A DNA stretch of 64,000 bases from Papilionanthe hookeriana x Papilionanthe teres (Eukaryota; Streptophyta; Magnoliopsida; Asparagales; Orchidaceae): assembly GCA_022702705.1 (NCBI GenBank), contig CM040433.1, positions 18,670,682 to 18,734,681 on the forward strand, given 5' to 3'. The notes under the pieces were generated by a model. It was not told the DNA's origin, searched no databases, and saw only the letters and a list, made by a program, of their open reading frames with translations. Numbering within the stretch: position 1 is the first letter of the stretch; each line of letters begins with the position of its first letter. Shown one piece after another: positions 44,601 to 61,135 of the stretch. A program made the translations under genes and the position numbers.

Positions 44601-45254
44601 TAAAATTTCCCAATTTTCATGAATATAATGAGCTTTCTTAGATGAATTATATTTATTTAATAACTCATCATATAACATAGATTCTTTGTTTTTATTATCA
44701 AAAATGACCTTACATCTTTCTTGGTAATGCTTTTCAATCATATAATCAAAAATATCCATCTGATAATATTTTTCTTTTCCAGGATACCTCATTGATTTCA
44801 AAACATTGAATGTTATCTCTTGATCATTAACTCTCATTGTTAATTCTCCTTTTTGCACATCAATCATTGCTCGAATAGTAGCTAGAAAAGGTCTTCTTAA
44901 AATGATAGGTATTTCTTTATCTTCTTCCATATCTAGAATAATGAAATCTATAGGGAAGATAAATTTATCTACCTTAACAAGCACATCCTCTATAACCCCT
45001 TTGGGATAAGTGATCAATCGATCAGCTAACTGAAGAGTTACAGTGGTAGGAGAAATCTCTCCTAAATCCAACCTTCAAAAGATTGCAAATGGCATGAGAT
45101 TAATACTAGCTCCTAAATCACATAAGGCTTTTCCACAGAATTTTTCTCAAATAGCACATGGTAAGTGAAACTTCCAGGATCTTTAAGTTTCTGAGGTAAT
45201 TTATTCTGGATAAATGCACTACATTCTTCACTTAATGCAACAGTTTCATAAGCT
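41648..45254 (-). pseudogene. Athila pol (protease, RT, RNase H, integrase), broken
   Basis: Protease: DLGASINLMP at 45,090-45,119, then a 236-codon frame at 44,361-45,071. RT: NPIMKEVVKKEILKWLDAG, WVSPIHCVPKKGGVTV, a stop at 44,115 (CGA to TGA), MPFSFCNAPVTFQRCM, and the catalytic FMDDFSVFG near 43,800-43,815. RNase H: FELMCDASDY, TTTEKELLAIVYAF and HTDHYAIKYL (about 43,100-43,390). Integrase: zinc-binding HDSEFGGHFG and CDRCQRMG (about 42,600-42,750), core D in GIDFMGPF, D in IITDG, E in SNREIKRILE (about 42,220). Many nonsense changes and shifts; all catalytic boxes are still readable. It is typical of the Athila lineage in order and motif wording. Confidence 0.9.
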
Positions 45255-46910
45255 TCAAATTTTCTTCTTACTTAAAATATCCTTCATAAATTTTGCATAG
45301 CTTGGCATTTGCTCCAAAGCTTCAGCAAAAGGAATGTTGATGGTAAGTTTCTTAAAAATTTCAAAGAACTTAGAAAATTGATTATCAAGCTTCTGCTGTT
45401 TAAGTCTTTGAGGAAAAGGTGTTGGTGGTCTTTCAACTTCCACTTCAGTAGGTACAACAGTATGATCTTTACTTGGAGAAAGAGTGTCTTTAGGTTTTTC
45501 AATCTCTTCAACTTCTTTTTCTTTTTCAAACTCATTTCGTGTTTTCTCTATTAATTCCTTTCCACTTCTAAGTTGTACAGCTTTTGCTTGTTCATGTTCT
45601 TTTTCAGATCCTTTATGATTAATTTCGGTATTGTTAGGCAGTGTTCCTTGAGGTCTGTAATTAATGAAATTAACAATTTGACCCATCTGATTCTCAATAT
45701 TATGAATAACAGTGTTTTGACATTGTAACTGATTGCTAAGTTGCAAGATCGATTCTTCTACAGACAACTTTTTATGTTGATTGTTATAACCAGATGGATA
45801 AGTTGGTCTATAGTTTGAATTTCCTTGATTGTTCCAATTTGGATTGGTTCGATTTCTATTACTCCAACTAAAATTAGGATGATTTTTCCAATCAGGATTA
45901 TAATAATTAGAATAATGATTATTAGTTTTACTAGCAATAGCTTGCAAAGTTTCCATTGTTTGAGAATCATCAGAATTTGCAGCATTTTCATTATTCACAT
46001 GTGATATATTAATAGCAAAATTATTTAATTTCTTAGATATTGCAGTCACTTGTGAAGCTAAAATAGAAAAGGCTTCATTATCATGAATAATGTCCATTCT
46101 TTTAGGATTAACCCTTTCGGAAGGCCATTGAAAATTGTTGTTAGTCATTTCTTCAATTAAGGTATAGGCCTCTTCAAATGTCTTAGCCATTAAAGAACCA
46201 CCAGCAACATCATCAATAATTGATCTAAGTGATCCAATAAGTCCATTATAAAATGTTTGAATAATTAACCAATCTAGTAAAGCATGATGAAGACATTTTC
46301 TTAATAGTTATCTAAATCTTTCCCAAGCTTCATAAATTGTTTCTCCATCAAATTGTGTAAATGAAGTAATATCATTTCTCAATTTAGCAGTTTTAGAAGG
46401 AGGAAAATATTTAGCAAGGCATTTTTGTGCCATATCTACCCATATTATAATAGAAAAAGTTGCTAATGAATTAAGCCACAACTTTGCTTTATCTTTTAAG
46501 GAAAAAGGAAAGAGTCTAAGCCTAATTGCATCATCAGAAACATTATTATATTTAAAGGTAGCACAAAGTTCTAAAAAACTAGCAAGGTGTAAATTTGGAT
46601 CCTCATTAGGTGTATCTCCAAATTGATGTTTTTGAACCATTTGAATAATAGAAGGTTTAAGCTCAAAAGAATTAGCATCTACAGCTGGAATTTGAATACT
46701 AACATGAAGTTCATCAGCTGTAGGGTTTGCATATTCCCTTAATGGTTTATAAATATTTTGTTCATTAATTTCAATTGAATTTTGATTAATATTATGTAAG
46801 TTAGCCATTTTTTTATGTTTTGAAATTTGTTTTCTTTTTTTAATTCTTTTAATTGTTCTTTCTAATTTAGGATCAAAAGGTAGTAATCCTTCAGATTCAG
46901 AACTACGCAT
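45255..46910 (-). pseudogene. Athila gag, one internal stop
   Basis: A single frame from ATG 46,910 to 45,255, interrupted only by TAA at 46,308-46,310 after YEAWERFR. N-terminal LLPFDPKLERTIKR. The Retrotrans_gag domain is at about residues 110-220 (RLRLFPFSLKDKAKLWLNSL, KCLAKYFPPSKTAKLRNDI, then after the stop LLRKCLHHALLDWLIIQTF and YNGL). The Asn/Trp-rich region (NWNNQGNSNYRPTYPSGYN) and a coiled-coil-like segment follow. Gag packages element RNA. Confidence 0.9.
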
Positions 46911-47022
46911 AAAAATTTAAAGATAATAATTTTGTTTTGTTTTTATGTTTTTGTTTTTGTTTTGTTTTGTTTTTTTTTTTTTGCTATTTTTACTTTTACT
47001 TTTTTACTTAATATTATCTTAT

Positions 47023-47039
47023 CCCCGACGACGGCGCCA
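47023..47039 (-). other. Primer-binding site of the Athila element
   Basis: Minus strand TGGCGCCGTCGTCGGGG, 6 bp from the LTR start at 47,046. It matches the tRNA-Asp-type site with about three differences in the middle (CGTCGTCG for CGTTGCCG). Confidence 0.75.
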
Positions 47040-47045
47040 AATACT

Positions 47046-49274
<2,229 letters not shown>

Positions 49275-49279
49275 ACTAC

Positions 49280-49719
49280 TCTAAGAGTTTGATTTTGTCA
49301 ATGTCATTTGTTATGTCAGTTTTATTTATTTTTTTTGTTTTGTTGTTTGTCATTTTATTATTGTTTCATCTTATAGTTTGTTATTTGTTTGGTGACTATC
49401 CTAAAAGTTTAGGTTTTGTGGTTATCCTAAAAGTTTAGGTTTCGTTGTTTGTCATTTTGATTTTATTTTGTCAACGTTGTTTTGTTAATATTGTTTGGTT
49501 TTATATATTTTTTTTGTTTTGTCAATGCCATTTTTTATTTTATTTTGTTTTGTTGTCATTTGTCCCGTCTTCAGAATGTCGCCCTACAATACAGAGTTAG
49601 CACACCCTAATGACATGCAAAGTAAATCTAAAGCATAACTTGTCTTCAACCTGCAAGAAAACAGTGTTATAGTGATTCTTACAAAAGAAATAATGTCGAT
49701 TTTATTTTTTAAATTGTTC
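49280..49719. other. T-rich junction stretch before copy B
   Basis: TTTTG-type simple sequence with a repeated CTAAAAGTTTAGGTTT word at about 49,400-49,440. Homology to the window start begins near 49,446. No gene. Confidence 0.5.
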
Positions 49720-50690
49720 ATTAGTTGATTATGAATCTAATATGAATTAGATTTAGGAAACTAGATTCAATGTCTTTTGAATCTAAAGATGTTTGCGTTA
49801 TAAATTAAACTTAGAGATAAAATCTAACATGGGTTAGATTTTAAGATTTTAGATTAGATGTCTTTTGAATTTAAAGATGTTTGTGTTAATTTTATTTAAA
49901 ATTAAAGGTAAAATCTAACATGAGTTTGATTTTAAGACTTTAGATTCAATATTTTTTTTAATATAAAGTCATTTGATTAAATTTAACTTAAAATTGGGTA
50001 AAAATCTTAGATTTAGTATCGTTTGAATCTATTGATGTTTGGGTTAAGTCTTGAATCTAAAGTTATTTGAGTTAAGTTTTAGATTCAGTGTCATTTGAAT
50101 CTAAAGATGTTCGAGTTAAGTTTATATTCCATATAAATTGAACCTAAAGATTTTGACTTAGGCATATTGGACCTCAGTAAGATTTGAATTAGGTTCAATG
50201 TAGGTTGAACCTAAGTCTGGATTGAGTTAGGTTTAGTGTAGGTTGAACCTAAGTTAAATTTGATTGAGGTTCAATATAGGTTGAACCTAAGTTTTGTTTG
50301 AGTTAGGTCCAATGTAGGTTGAACCTAAGTTAGATTTGAGTTAGGTCCAATGTAGGTTGAACCTAAGTTAAGTTTGAGTCAAGTTTAGGTTAATCTTAAG
50401 TTTGGCTTGAATTAAGTTTAATGTAGATTGAACCTAATTTTGGTTTGAGTTAGGTTCAATATAGATTGAACCTAAGTTTGATTTAAGTTAGGTTCAATGT
50501 AGATTATACATAAGTTTAAATTAGGTTTCAATTTAGGTTGAACCTAAAAGATTTAAGTTTGACTTAGGTTCAAGTTGGGTTGAACCTAAATATTGATTAA
50601 GGTGAGGTTCAATGTATGTTGAACCTAAAATGTTTAAATTTGACTTAGGTTAGAGTTGGGTGGAACCTAAGTATAGGTTAATGGTTAGGT
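49720..50690. repeat. 37-38 bp repeat array, copy B
   Basis: Counterpart of 250-1,245 with scattered substitutions but the same unit order. Confidence 0.8.
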
Positions 50691-50773
50691 TTGATCCCCG
50701 ATTACAATGTACGTGAGTTTAATCCTTTAATTTTCTTGTTTAAACTTCTTAATTTACAACAGTGCCAAAAACT

Positions 50774-52535
50774 TGACTTCAAAGAAGAGTAAGATTTCAA
50801 TTATGTCTTTAATTAGTAGAGATTTTACGCAAGTATACATATCATTATCAAGTAATATAGAGCATTATGATTAATTCATGAATATCGATCCCACGGAGAT
50901 CGCAGTTAATCACGGCGGATTTCAAGAGAAGTTCTAATCTATAATAACACGCCCTAGCTTGGAAAGTCGATAAAAGTTTGGTTTTGATTATATACTACAA
51001 TTATCACTACAATACTACTTCTAAACTAAAATACTTTGTGAAAATCAGAAAGTGGAGTTTAATATATTAAAATTACTCTTTCTCATGCAATGAAATTATT
51101 GACATGTGTAAAAGTAAAACAAGTAGCGAGAGAGATTGGTACAAATAGGAGAAATTATATTCTTTACCCTTACTTGGTTTTATAAAGAACATAGCTTAAT
51201 CTGATGCCATAACATTTTGAAGATGGGTTAGGCAAGAAAGATACTAGCTCCTACTCTAGAGTTCCTTCTTCTCCCTCTACCTGGGGGCTAACATCTCATA
51301 GCAAAACTTTTCACATCAAACCAAATTAGGGGCTTTAGTCTGTCACCCTAAGTTCCTCTAATTCTACACATCTTAAACATGCATGTCTTTCTATTTATTT
51401 GAACTTAACCATATGGACTACATTTTCACCCATATAATCTCATGTGATTTTTACTAATAGTTGACTGAGACAATACCATATTAGTTCTTACATGTTCTCA
51501 CAACAGATTTTAACATGTAAGTTGATCAAGTTTACATGTAAATGAAGATCAAAGTAAAATCATCACAATATATTCTAACTCTACTCAATTCTATATCCTA
51601 CACATGCAAACTAATTCATTGTGAGAGGGAATATAAAAGAAAACTAGTCACTACACATGGAGAAACAACAACAACATTTCATTGAACAACACTTTGAATC
51701 CATACAAACAAAATACCAAATTCAAACCAAAATACAATGAAAATACTTATCTTTGATGGAAATCAAACTCTCCTTGTATAACAAAAGAAATCTCCTTATA
51801 ATCCTCTCCAAGAACAAAGTGAAAAGAAAAGAAGAAATACTCACACTCTCTCTTTCTCTCACCTTGTTGCCCCACTTGGGCTCGCACCCAAGCCTTCACT
51901 TCTTCTCCAAATCTTTTTCTCCTCTTCTAATATTCTCCTCATATATCTAAATCTTATCTTTTGTAAGAGTTCAAGAGTGTTTATAATTTCCCAAGAGATG
52001 CTTAAGTGTCTCTTCAAAAAGAGTCCCCACTCAATGAATCTTCCAAAGGGTGCCATAAATGCATTTTCACTCAAAGAGACACATCTCTTTCATAATAACT
52101 TCTAACTGACCCAAAATCTTCTTGAAAGTTTATTTTATCATTCTCAATGAATTCCCCACGAGACACACTTCACAAATATTTGAAAATTGTTTAAATCCGA
52201 TGTTTCTTCTAGAAGTTATGCCAAAAATAGTAACTAGAGGTTATGCGCCGACTGTTTGGTGCATAGGCGCCACTGCCTGGTGGCTATGCACTAACTAGTG
52301 GTGCCTAGGCGCCAAACACAGGTACAAATGTGTCCAGTTTAACTGGTTTGCTCCGATTTGACCCGTTTTGCTCCGGTATGCTCCATTTTAGTCCATTTTT
52401 GTTCCTTTTGCTCCAATCAGTCCAAATTCTTCAACTTGTTGTATCTATAACCAAAAACACAAGAAAACAAACCTTTAAAGCACATTATCATTATAAAATT
52501 TAGCATAAAAATTAGTACATTTTTTAGGTTGATCA
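50774..52535 (-). repeat. Athila-type LTR, copy B (1,762 bp)
   Basis: Same length and ends as 1,328-3,089; about 5% different by eye. Palindromes at 52,258-52,271 and 52,300-52,313. Confidence 0.85.
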
Positions 52536-53975
52536 AAATCCCCCAAACATAAACATTACTTGTCCTCAAGTAATACTAAACTTTTAAAATATTTTTTTTA
52601 GATTAGAGTTAATGGGTCATCCTTTAGTATTGTTAAATTTTTGTTCTAAAAATGGATAGTTCAACCTAGAAGAACTTCTAATGAATCAGACTAGCCAAGG
52701 GTCTAAGATATCTATCATCAAACTTTGGAATTTGTTTTCCTATCTAATTCAGAAAAATATGCAGATTTTTCAAACTTCAGATTCTATGAATTTTACTTTC
52801 TAGATTTAAGAACTCTCTTAAAAATAATTTTACTAATATAAGTATAAAAAGCAAGCTTAGGATTTTTCTAAGTTCCTTACTCTAGAATAACTCAAGTGAA
52901 ACCAATTTTTTATTAGGATCTCTTCTCAAGCTTCTCCTCACAATTTTTTTCTTTTTTAGGATCTTTTTTATCCACCTTTTTTTTTCTTTTCTGCTCTTTT
53001 CTTTTTTTTATATATATGTAAGGATTACTATATCTAGAGAAGTCCTTAAATAATTTTGAATTCCACTATCTTTCTCTAAAGTTATAACTTATTACTTTTC
53101 TTCACTTGAAAGATGTAATTTTTTTTAAAATACTTTCTAAAAGAGCCTTAAATGTTTGAAAATATAAATTCTAAGAATCCTTAGTTTTTTTTTTTAAATA
53201 CACTCCTTCCTACTAAAGATAGTTATTCATTTTCCCATGCTCTCCACTAAATATCTTTAAGTCTAGGTTCAGTCATTTCACTAAAAATATCAACTAAGTT
53301 TTTCTACTCCATTTATATACTTAAAGTTCTAACATCCTTAAGGTGACTACACATAACAATAATCATTAGAAATAAAATACAAATTTATTTGTAGTAGTTT
53401 TGAAAACAAGTAAGGTTTAAATTTGAAATATTTTTCTTCCCCCCTCCCCCCCAAACTTAAGCTCAAACATGTGTAATAATGAAGTACAAAATATGCGACA
53501 GGGAAAAACCACTTTTACAATTTACTACACATCCTACAAAAATATTAACAAATAACACTTGGTAGAATATTGCAGTAGAAAGTAAATCTAGCCTAAACTT
53601 GCTTGGCATAACACTATAAAGGAATTTTAAATAGTAGAATAAGTACAAACTGAAGATTAAATAGGAACACATTTTAAACTATATAAAGGAATTGTTAGAT
53701 GCTAACAAGTTTAAAATATTAAGATAAGTTTTATTGTCTCCAATGACTCATTTAACTTAACTCACAAACATAAACACAAAAACTCCAATACATAGACTCA
53801 TAGATTTCATAAACCAACAACAACTGAGGTTAATTTCAAGTGATGGAGCTTAGAGGTTTGAAAAATATTTTTTTTGAATTCAATATTTAAGAATTATTGT
53901 TCAATGATGATGTGTCATGGAATGGTCCAAGACAAGGATTAACCTCCTTTAGGAAAAAAGGTATAACCTGAGATT
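52536..53975 (-). mobile_element. 3' internal Athila fragment, copy B
   Basis: Counterpart of 3,090-4,530, including the polypurine tract and the stem-loop at 52,555-52,574. No coding sequence. Confidence 0.65.
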
Positions 53976-55030
53976 TAGATTAAAAAATCATTAACAAAAT
54001 TAGGTTTGAACTGAGATATTGGATTGGATTAATTTGATTTGATGAAGTTTAAGAAGATTGGTTAGATTTGAAGGTTTGATTAGAGTTGAAAAGTTTGAGT
54101 TTAAGGTTTGATTTGAAAGACTATTTATGTTGATTTAGTTTACCTTGTGGGTTTGATTTGAGTAGTCAAAGTTTGATTGAGCATTTTTTAAGTTTAATTT
54201 GAAGGGTTGAAAGTTATTTGAAGTTTGAATTGAAAGTTAAGTTTAAAATTTGTGTGGAAGTTGTTTTGAATTTTTATGAAGGTTGATTTGAATTATTAAA
54301 AGATTTGAAGTTTAAAAAGGCTTACAGATTGAAATTTTAAAGTTTGAAAAGATTTAAAGTTTAAGACCTTTGGTATTTTGAAGTTCTGAAGAAGTTTGAA
54401 GGATTTAAATGGTTTGAAGTTTGAAAAGGCTTGGTTTGGAGTTTAATAAAGTTTGAATAGGCTTGGTTTGGAGTTTAAAAACTTCAAAAAGAAATGTTTT
54501 CAAGACTAAAACTTTCAAAATTTCAAAATCTCATCTCAAATATTTCAATTTTCAAAACTTAAATTCTTTAAATAACACTCTAGCCAAACATATACATTTT
54601 ACAAAAAAAACTTCAACTAAAGTAAAACAAACGAGAACCAATTTAAAATAACTTCAAACAAACTTTGGAATGATTTCAAATAAACATCAGATATCTTTAT
54701 ATAATTTTTAAAATCTTCAAATAAACTTCATCAAATAATCATAACAAACTTAAAATAAAATATAGTACTTTAAATAAAATTTTATAAAATTCATAAGTTA
54801 ATTTTAACAACTCTCAAAGAATGTTTGAAAACCTTTAAAAATCATGTAAACTAACAACACTATGCAAAATAAATCTTTTTTAAACTCAAATCGACCAAAA
54901 TAAATCAAATCCAACCAACTCGAGATTTTAGGCCAAGTAAAACAATCCAAATCAAACTTTATTCAAACCAAATCAATTCTAGGTCAAAACCTATTTAAAC
55001 AATCAAACCCAATCATTTTTTTTCAAACCA
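53976..55030. repeat. Low-complexity strand-switch block, copy B
   Basis: Counterpart of 4,531-5,580 with few changes. The switch point is near 54,480. Confidence 0.6.
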
Positions 55031-57454
55031 AATCTAAATTAGAACACAATATTTCTCAATAAATTTATAATTATAATCCCTATGACATGTCTTCTTCTCA
55101 AAGTTACAAATTTCTGGGCCTCCACAATATGATGTTCTAAAATAACAACCTTCAAGACACTTACCATATAATCATGCATGATATAAGCCAATACTTTAAT
55201 CAAGAGTATTTTCAGGAGCTACAACTACTGAGATTTAAATAAAAATGAGGGCTTGCCTTGTAGAGATGACAGACCCTGTAATAAAAATAAATTTTATTTA
55301 CACCCATTGGTAGTGAAAAATCTTTAGTTACGTAGACCCATAAACCTTTAAGCTTATTCTTTTCTAAATGGCTAGATCTATTCTAAGTTTATATTTCGTC
55401 ACTCATATTAGTATATTATTCTTCAAATGATGCATCTAATCATTTTGATATAAATTTTTTAAGCTCTATGATAGACAGGCATGATAAAAAAATAAAATTT
55501 ATATTCAGCAATAATCCAGATGTTTGTTTTTTTTTTGGCCATCTCCTAATTTTCACAATCCAGTAATATTAATATGCTTTTTAAATTTTTAACCTTACTA
55601 AATATAATTGATTAATGATAGTAAAGTTATATCTTTCCAACTTTATTTTGATGGTTCCATTATATATGATCATACATATTCTATACTAATTCTTGTACAA
55701 TTTGATTTTAATAGAATAAAAATCAACCAAGCTTCGAATTCATTTCTTCTACCTTAAATTATGTGATGCATGTTTTTTATATTGATAAAGATAATGAAGA
55801 GCAGCGTAGTCTTACTATTAGCGATGATGATTTTCATTTAGACTTAAATATTAATGGGTCATTTAATGGTTAAATAATTTTTATTTAAATTTTAATTATT
55901 TTAAAATCTAGGATTATTAAATAGCACAAAATGATGATCCATTAAACAAGATAATATAGATTCAATGGAGAAGTAGAGAACCAATCCAATCCTAAACTAT
56001 AATGCCTATAACTCGGGACAACGATAAGAGTATTATTATTTAAATTTTGAATAAACCCTAATTATTTCAATAAAAATATAACTTAAAAATATTTACATCA
56101 CATTCTAAAGTATAATATGATATTGTATCTAATTAGAAAAAGCTTCTGACTTTTTTGAGTGCCTACGATGCCTTAAAGTTGTCCCTCACGCTTCATGAAA
56201 CTATTGTTAAACCCTTACTTCATATATACATTTTCAAACTTATTTTGTTAAAGAATACTTAAAAGTGTCTTCTTATTTAGGACCTCCTTAACATCACCTT
56301 TATACATGACGACAATTTGTTAAAAATAATATATTATAATAGATACTTATATCTTGGATCCTCTATTATGTTTAGATAAATTAACGTTATAAAGTATCGA
56401 TAAGAAAGGTACTATAATCATTGATTCTATCAACATACCTCAATATTTGGTGAGTTAATAAAAAGTTAAATTTCATGTTATTGAGGCCAACACATCCTTT
56501 CATTATTTACTTTAATGATTTTTTCTATGTGAATATAGGATAATACACTCCACCTTGAATTAGTGTATCAAGTGTGCTTATGGTGTTCCAACTTTAGTGA
56601 TGTACATTTTTTATTTTTTTGGTAGATAAGATTGACATATATATAATGTTGGGTATTTCATACCAGAGAAAAAAATTGAGCCATACAAATATTCTTATGC
56701 TAAATATAAATGAAAAATAACCCCCTCCACATTCAATATTATTTTCTTCTAAAAGGGTGGTAGGATGAACAATAAAAACCGAGTTGAAGAATTTATATCC
56801 TCTAGGCTATACATTGATATTTTTAACGAAAAAAAAATATTACATCACAGTTCTTCTTGTGATGTTGATGAGGAAAACTTTCAATTTGCTGATAAGAATC
56901 ACTTCTCTTAGGATGCTTCATAGCGTAAGAACATTTTGCGTAAAGGTAATTCAAATGATGACATGCTTTAACACAAGATATTTGTCAAATGAGATTCTGA
57001 GCATGGATCATATGCCAAAGCCTATAATGTATGCTGATGTTTTTAGACTACAACTCATTAATTTTTACATTATACTCAGAAGTTTCAAAAAAATTTCAAC
57101 AAAAAGATCACATTTTATTTTATAATATACCAAGCCATAATATTAATATTAATCTTGTATAATAACCAAAGTTTTGGAATGAAATGAAATACATACCCAT
57201 CTTTTACTTTTATCTTTCTTGGTTACAATTTTTTTCTTAAAGGAAAATTCTACCTAGAAAATTACTTGAGCATTAAGACAAGCTTTGTTAGGTTACAAAA
57301 AATCAAACTAGGTAAGAAAAAATAAAGTTTTTATTTTTTAAGAATCTAAAGTTTAAATGAGTTCATAAACTTGGTGCTAGTTACAAGATGATTCCTAACA
57401 TTACTTTTCAAGCTTTTGGTTCAAAATAAATTCACAATTTTAAGGATTGTCCCC
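55031..57454. other. Unassigned relic sequence, copy B
   Basis: Counterpart of 5,581-8,009. The MULE-like frame (55,615 to about 55,872) lacks one base near 55,734 relative to copy A. The 7,415-type frame is extended at its N-terminus (56,784-57,125) only because of indels in an A-run. Confidence 0.4.
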
Positions 57455-57815
57455 TAGTGAATATTAACACACCACAACATTTAGAAGCTGGTACTCAATC
57501 CACTATTGATGAGTTGAATGAGATAAATTGAGCTACAAAAGGTGATCCACGTCCTACCTTCATTAGCAAACTAAATCTTAGTGATTTATCTTAATATTCT
57601 AAGTACTTATTATGAGTGCATTGCTTGAACTTATTTTAAAACACCTAGCCTTGCACTTAAAAAATCTCTCAAAAATTATAATCAAAATCTAATATTCTAT
57701 AGTCAAACACCTCGGAAAATGCATCATAATATTGAGAAGTTGATTATTGAAGAGATAAACAATTTGATTGATATCGAGTTCATTTATAAGGAATTATGTC
57801 TAACTACATATCGTG
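57455..57815 (+). pseudogene. Ty3/gypsy pol relic, copy B
   Basis: Counterpart of 8,010-8,370; the same readable segments in the same order, still broken. Confidence 0.6.
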
Positions 57816-58465
57816 TGTATCCATGTCCACAAGTCAAGTGGATTGATTTTAAGTTTGCATTAATCCATATATATATATATAATTTTTTATGTTTGTGTTG
57901 TATATTACTGAATGTTTTTGGCCTTCGACCAAATGGCCAAAATAAAGAGTAGTGTCTAATCTTGGAGAATTTATTAGGTGCAGAATTCTCATGTTTTTGA
58001 ACTTCAATACAAAATAATTGTAATGATTGTATTTTGAAGTTATCTCAAAATACAACCAATAGAACTATAGCATACTAAAGTCCACATGCATATAATTTTT
58101 GCACCTAATAATTTCTCTTCAACTTGGTCATAGATCCGATCACCACCGGCTAGAGCCTACCTCCATCTTGATAGGTGAGAATGGTAAAAGAAATATTAGT
58201 AGCAAAATCAACACATACAATTGGTTATATTTTATGATATTTGTTAATAGATAGTGATATTTATTTAGTAATATTATGATGATACTTTATTACAATATCA
58301 TTATAATGATAACAAATATTACTGAATACTACTAAATTTATATATGTCTATATTTATTTTATCCGCATGTGACATTATTTTGTCTGCACATTCGATTAAA
58401 TTTCTGGAGGCACCGAAGGGGGTAAGGCATAAAGAGAGCCAAGCAAATAACTTTGGCGAGACTAA

Positions 58466-59388
58466 GGGTCCATTTGGTTCCGACATTTTGCCGCGGCGCG
58501 GGGCGTCGCAGTGGCTTCGTTCGAAGCTTGTCCGTTTGGTTCGCAGCTTCGAGGGAAAGCTTTCAATAGTTGGGTGAAAGTGGGTCGTGGGATCGACCCC
58601 GCGGCCCCAGCTTTCGCGATGCAATATTTCGAATTGCTCTCACTCGCGAAGAAGACCTAGCAGACGGTCCCGAGCCTTCTTCCTTGTCGTCCATGTTTTG
58701 CGCCTGCAGTCTTAGTGATCCCGCTCCTCCTTCCCCATCGAGCCCGCAGCCCTAACGCCCACAGACCTAGCTGTGTTGCCTTCTTCCTCATCGAGCAGTT
58801 GTGTCGCCTTCTTCCTCGTCAAGCCCGCAGCCCTAGCGAGCCCAGTCCTCCTTCCTCGTCGTCCAGGTTTGTTGGTCTGCATTTTAGAAAAAAAAAAAAT
58901 TTGATTTTTTATTGGAACCTGTTGTGAAAAAGAAATTTTGATTCTGCATGTGCTTTTAAAATTCTTAATTTCAAAGTTCATTTTTTTCTAAAATATTATG
59001 CTCAAATGTTAACAATGAAGGGGATGAGCTCTAATATTAACAAACTTACGTCTCGATTGATCTTGCTATTTTCGCATTTAGGAAAAATTAGTGTAAAAAT
59101 TTCTTTCGCATTTATTTGATAAGCTTTTGATTCATTTTATTGTGTTTCGTCGGTTCTGGTGAAATTTGTAAAATAGTTCTTAGTAATAAGTAGATTGACA
59201 AACAGTTTTAACAAATATGGATAGTTTGGTCATTTCTCTTGAAACAGGTGCCTCACAGTTGTTCTCAGACAGCTGCAACTAAAATAACAACCAGAACTTT
59301 CTCATGGCTCTTCTCATAGCGAACTTCCGAAGCAAGCATGATTGCAGTACTGCAAAGTTCGAGAAGCTGCATTGTGCCAAACAGACCC
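58466..59388. mobile_element. Non-autonomous Harbinger, copy B (923 bp)
   Basis: TAA at 58,463-58,465 and 59,389-59,391. Left end GGGTCCATTTGG. It is almost identical to 9,017-9,935 except for the stretch of about 130 bp before the right TIR (59,246-59,378), which is strongly different. Confidence 0.9.
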
Positions 59389-59511
59389 TAAGCGATGAAT
59401 CCATTAGGGGAGATGTGAGCTATATTCCTTATACGACATCCATGGCTAGGGTTTACAAAACAAGCAGTTTTAATTCGTCATGAAGAAAAAAAAATCCAAT
59501 TCGTTATATTT

Positions 59512-61135
59512 CTATCCAGTAACCATGCAAGGTATAACTGGCAAGCAGCTATAATCATTATAAATCTGATGCGTTGGATTCAAGCCATCATCTTCCCCAA
59601 ATTCATGGAGAATAATCTGAGCGCACGGAGATGCTTTTCGAAGTAGCAAAACTTGTCCTCTCAAAATCCTCAAAACCAGTCTCTCTTTACCATTCCCCTC
59701 CTTGGCTGCGGAAAGAACTAATACTATAGTTTTCAAACTTGCAGCTTTCTGTAGAAGAAAACTCAACAATCTCATTTCATTTCTGCTTCCTTTGAAATTT
59801 GTCACTTTGATCATTTTAAGACGGTAAAACGTAGTATCATCCAGACTCCGCGGATTTAGCACGTGCACCCCATATCCTTCCACATTTGGATCGTCAATGT
59901 GTGTCGGTAGCTGCTTGCAGAAGAACTTGGTCAGTGATTAGAGCTGACAGAATTCAACTAGTCAGGTAAAAGGAATTCAACTAATCAGAAAAAGATCTTA
60001 CTCGGATGAAGAGCTTTTCAAGGAATGGGGAAGAACAACTATAAAAGAAAGCGCACAAGCAGGTGAGATCCTCGTCAGTCATTGTGGTCATGACAAGCTG
60101 TAATTCATGGAGGTTCTGCAGAACGTATTTTTCCTCACTTAAATTCAGATTCTGACACAATACCAAAGTTTAAGTTTAGATTTTAGAACTAGAATTTTAT
60201 AATTAACAGAACCAGGAGTTTCGGCCAAGAGTTAATACCAACAGAGTTGCTTTGCATAAGGTGAGCGTCTGCACAAGAGAAACAGCTGATAGTAAATCCA
60301 TGTAATCAGGCTCAGAATTTCTACCGATTGAATAGATTGCTGCGTCTTCCAATGAAAAGAGGTTCGAGAGGTTAGTTTCAATGCATAACCTTCCAAAATA
60401 GTGAAAAGATTGCAGCTTTGGAGCATTAATCTCGATCAGATCAGCTGTCCAACAATCCCCAATGGTCAACCGCTTAAGTTCGAGATCTGGAACCGTAATG
60501 TTAATAACACCAAGTTGCTGACAGCTAATTAGGCTCAAGCTCTCGAGAAGAGAGCATTCAGTTAGAATACTTTGAAGCATCTCTTCATTGATGTTGGAAT
60601 AACTGATTGACAGAGATTGCAGGCCACCAAAATTGCTCAGATTCAAAGGAGTGAAGAAGAAGCAGCGATTTACGCGCAAGTCAATCAATGAATCACAGTT
60701 AAACAGAGATGAAGGAAGCTCGAAGAGGCTTCTACCATCTGTGAATTCGCCATCTTCTGGGTTTCTAAATCCTTGGGATAAGTCTATATCAAGATACCTG
60801 ACTCCTTTACCTGTTGCAAAGCTTATCCAGCTCTCTATTTCAGAGGCAAACATATCAAACGGGCAGAAGAAAATACGGAACCTCTCCAGCTTCTTGCTTT
60901 CGTTCTGCGATAGATATCGATTGACAGTTTCCATAAAGTCTTCTGCAGATAGATTGTTAGCGAAGTCCTCACCAAACTCCAGAGTAGTGGCTGTGGAGAG
61001 AGAGTATTTCCACAGATTTCGCCATTTTTTAGAAAGAACATCAGTTCTGATTGCTGATTTCAGAGGCAACATGGTGAGGATGCTCTGAAGAACAGGGTCA
61101 GGCAAGGAACTGATCCGATCCTCTGCTCGTCCCAT
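59512..61135 (-). CDS. F-box/LRR/FBD protein, intact copy (unit 1, copy B)
   Basis: Exons 60,239-61,135, 60,002-60,151 and 59,512-59,910; 481 residues; the same splice sites as 10,063-11,686. Only two coding differences were found, both changing an amino acid: the F-box here reads SSLPDPVLQ (copy A SSLPGPVLQ) and the FBD reads AASLKTIV (copy A AASLETIV). The LPDP form is the usual F-box wording, so this copy looks the more orthodox for SKP1 binding. Expected role as for copy A: an SCF substrate adaptor with unknown target. Confidence 0.9.
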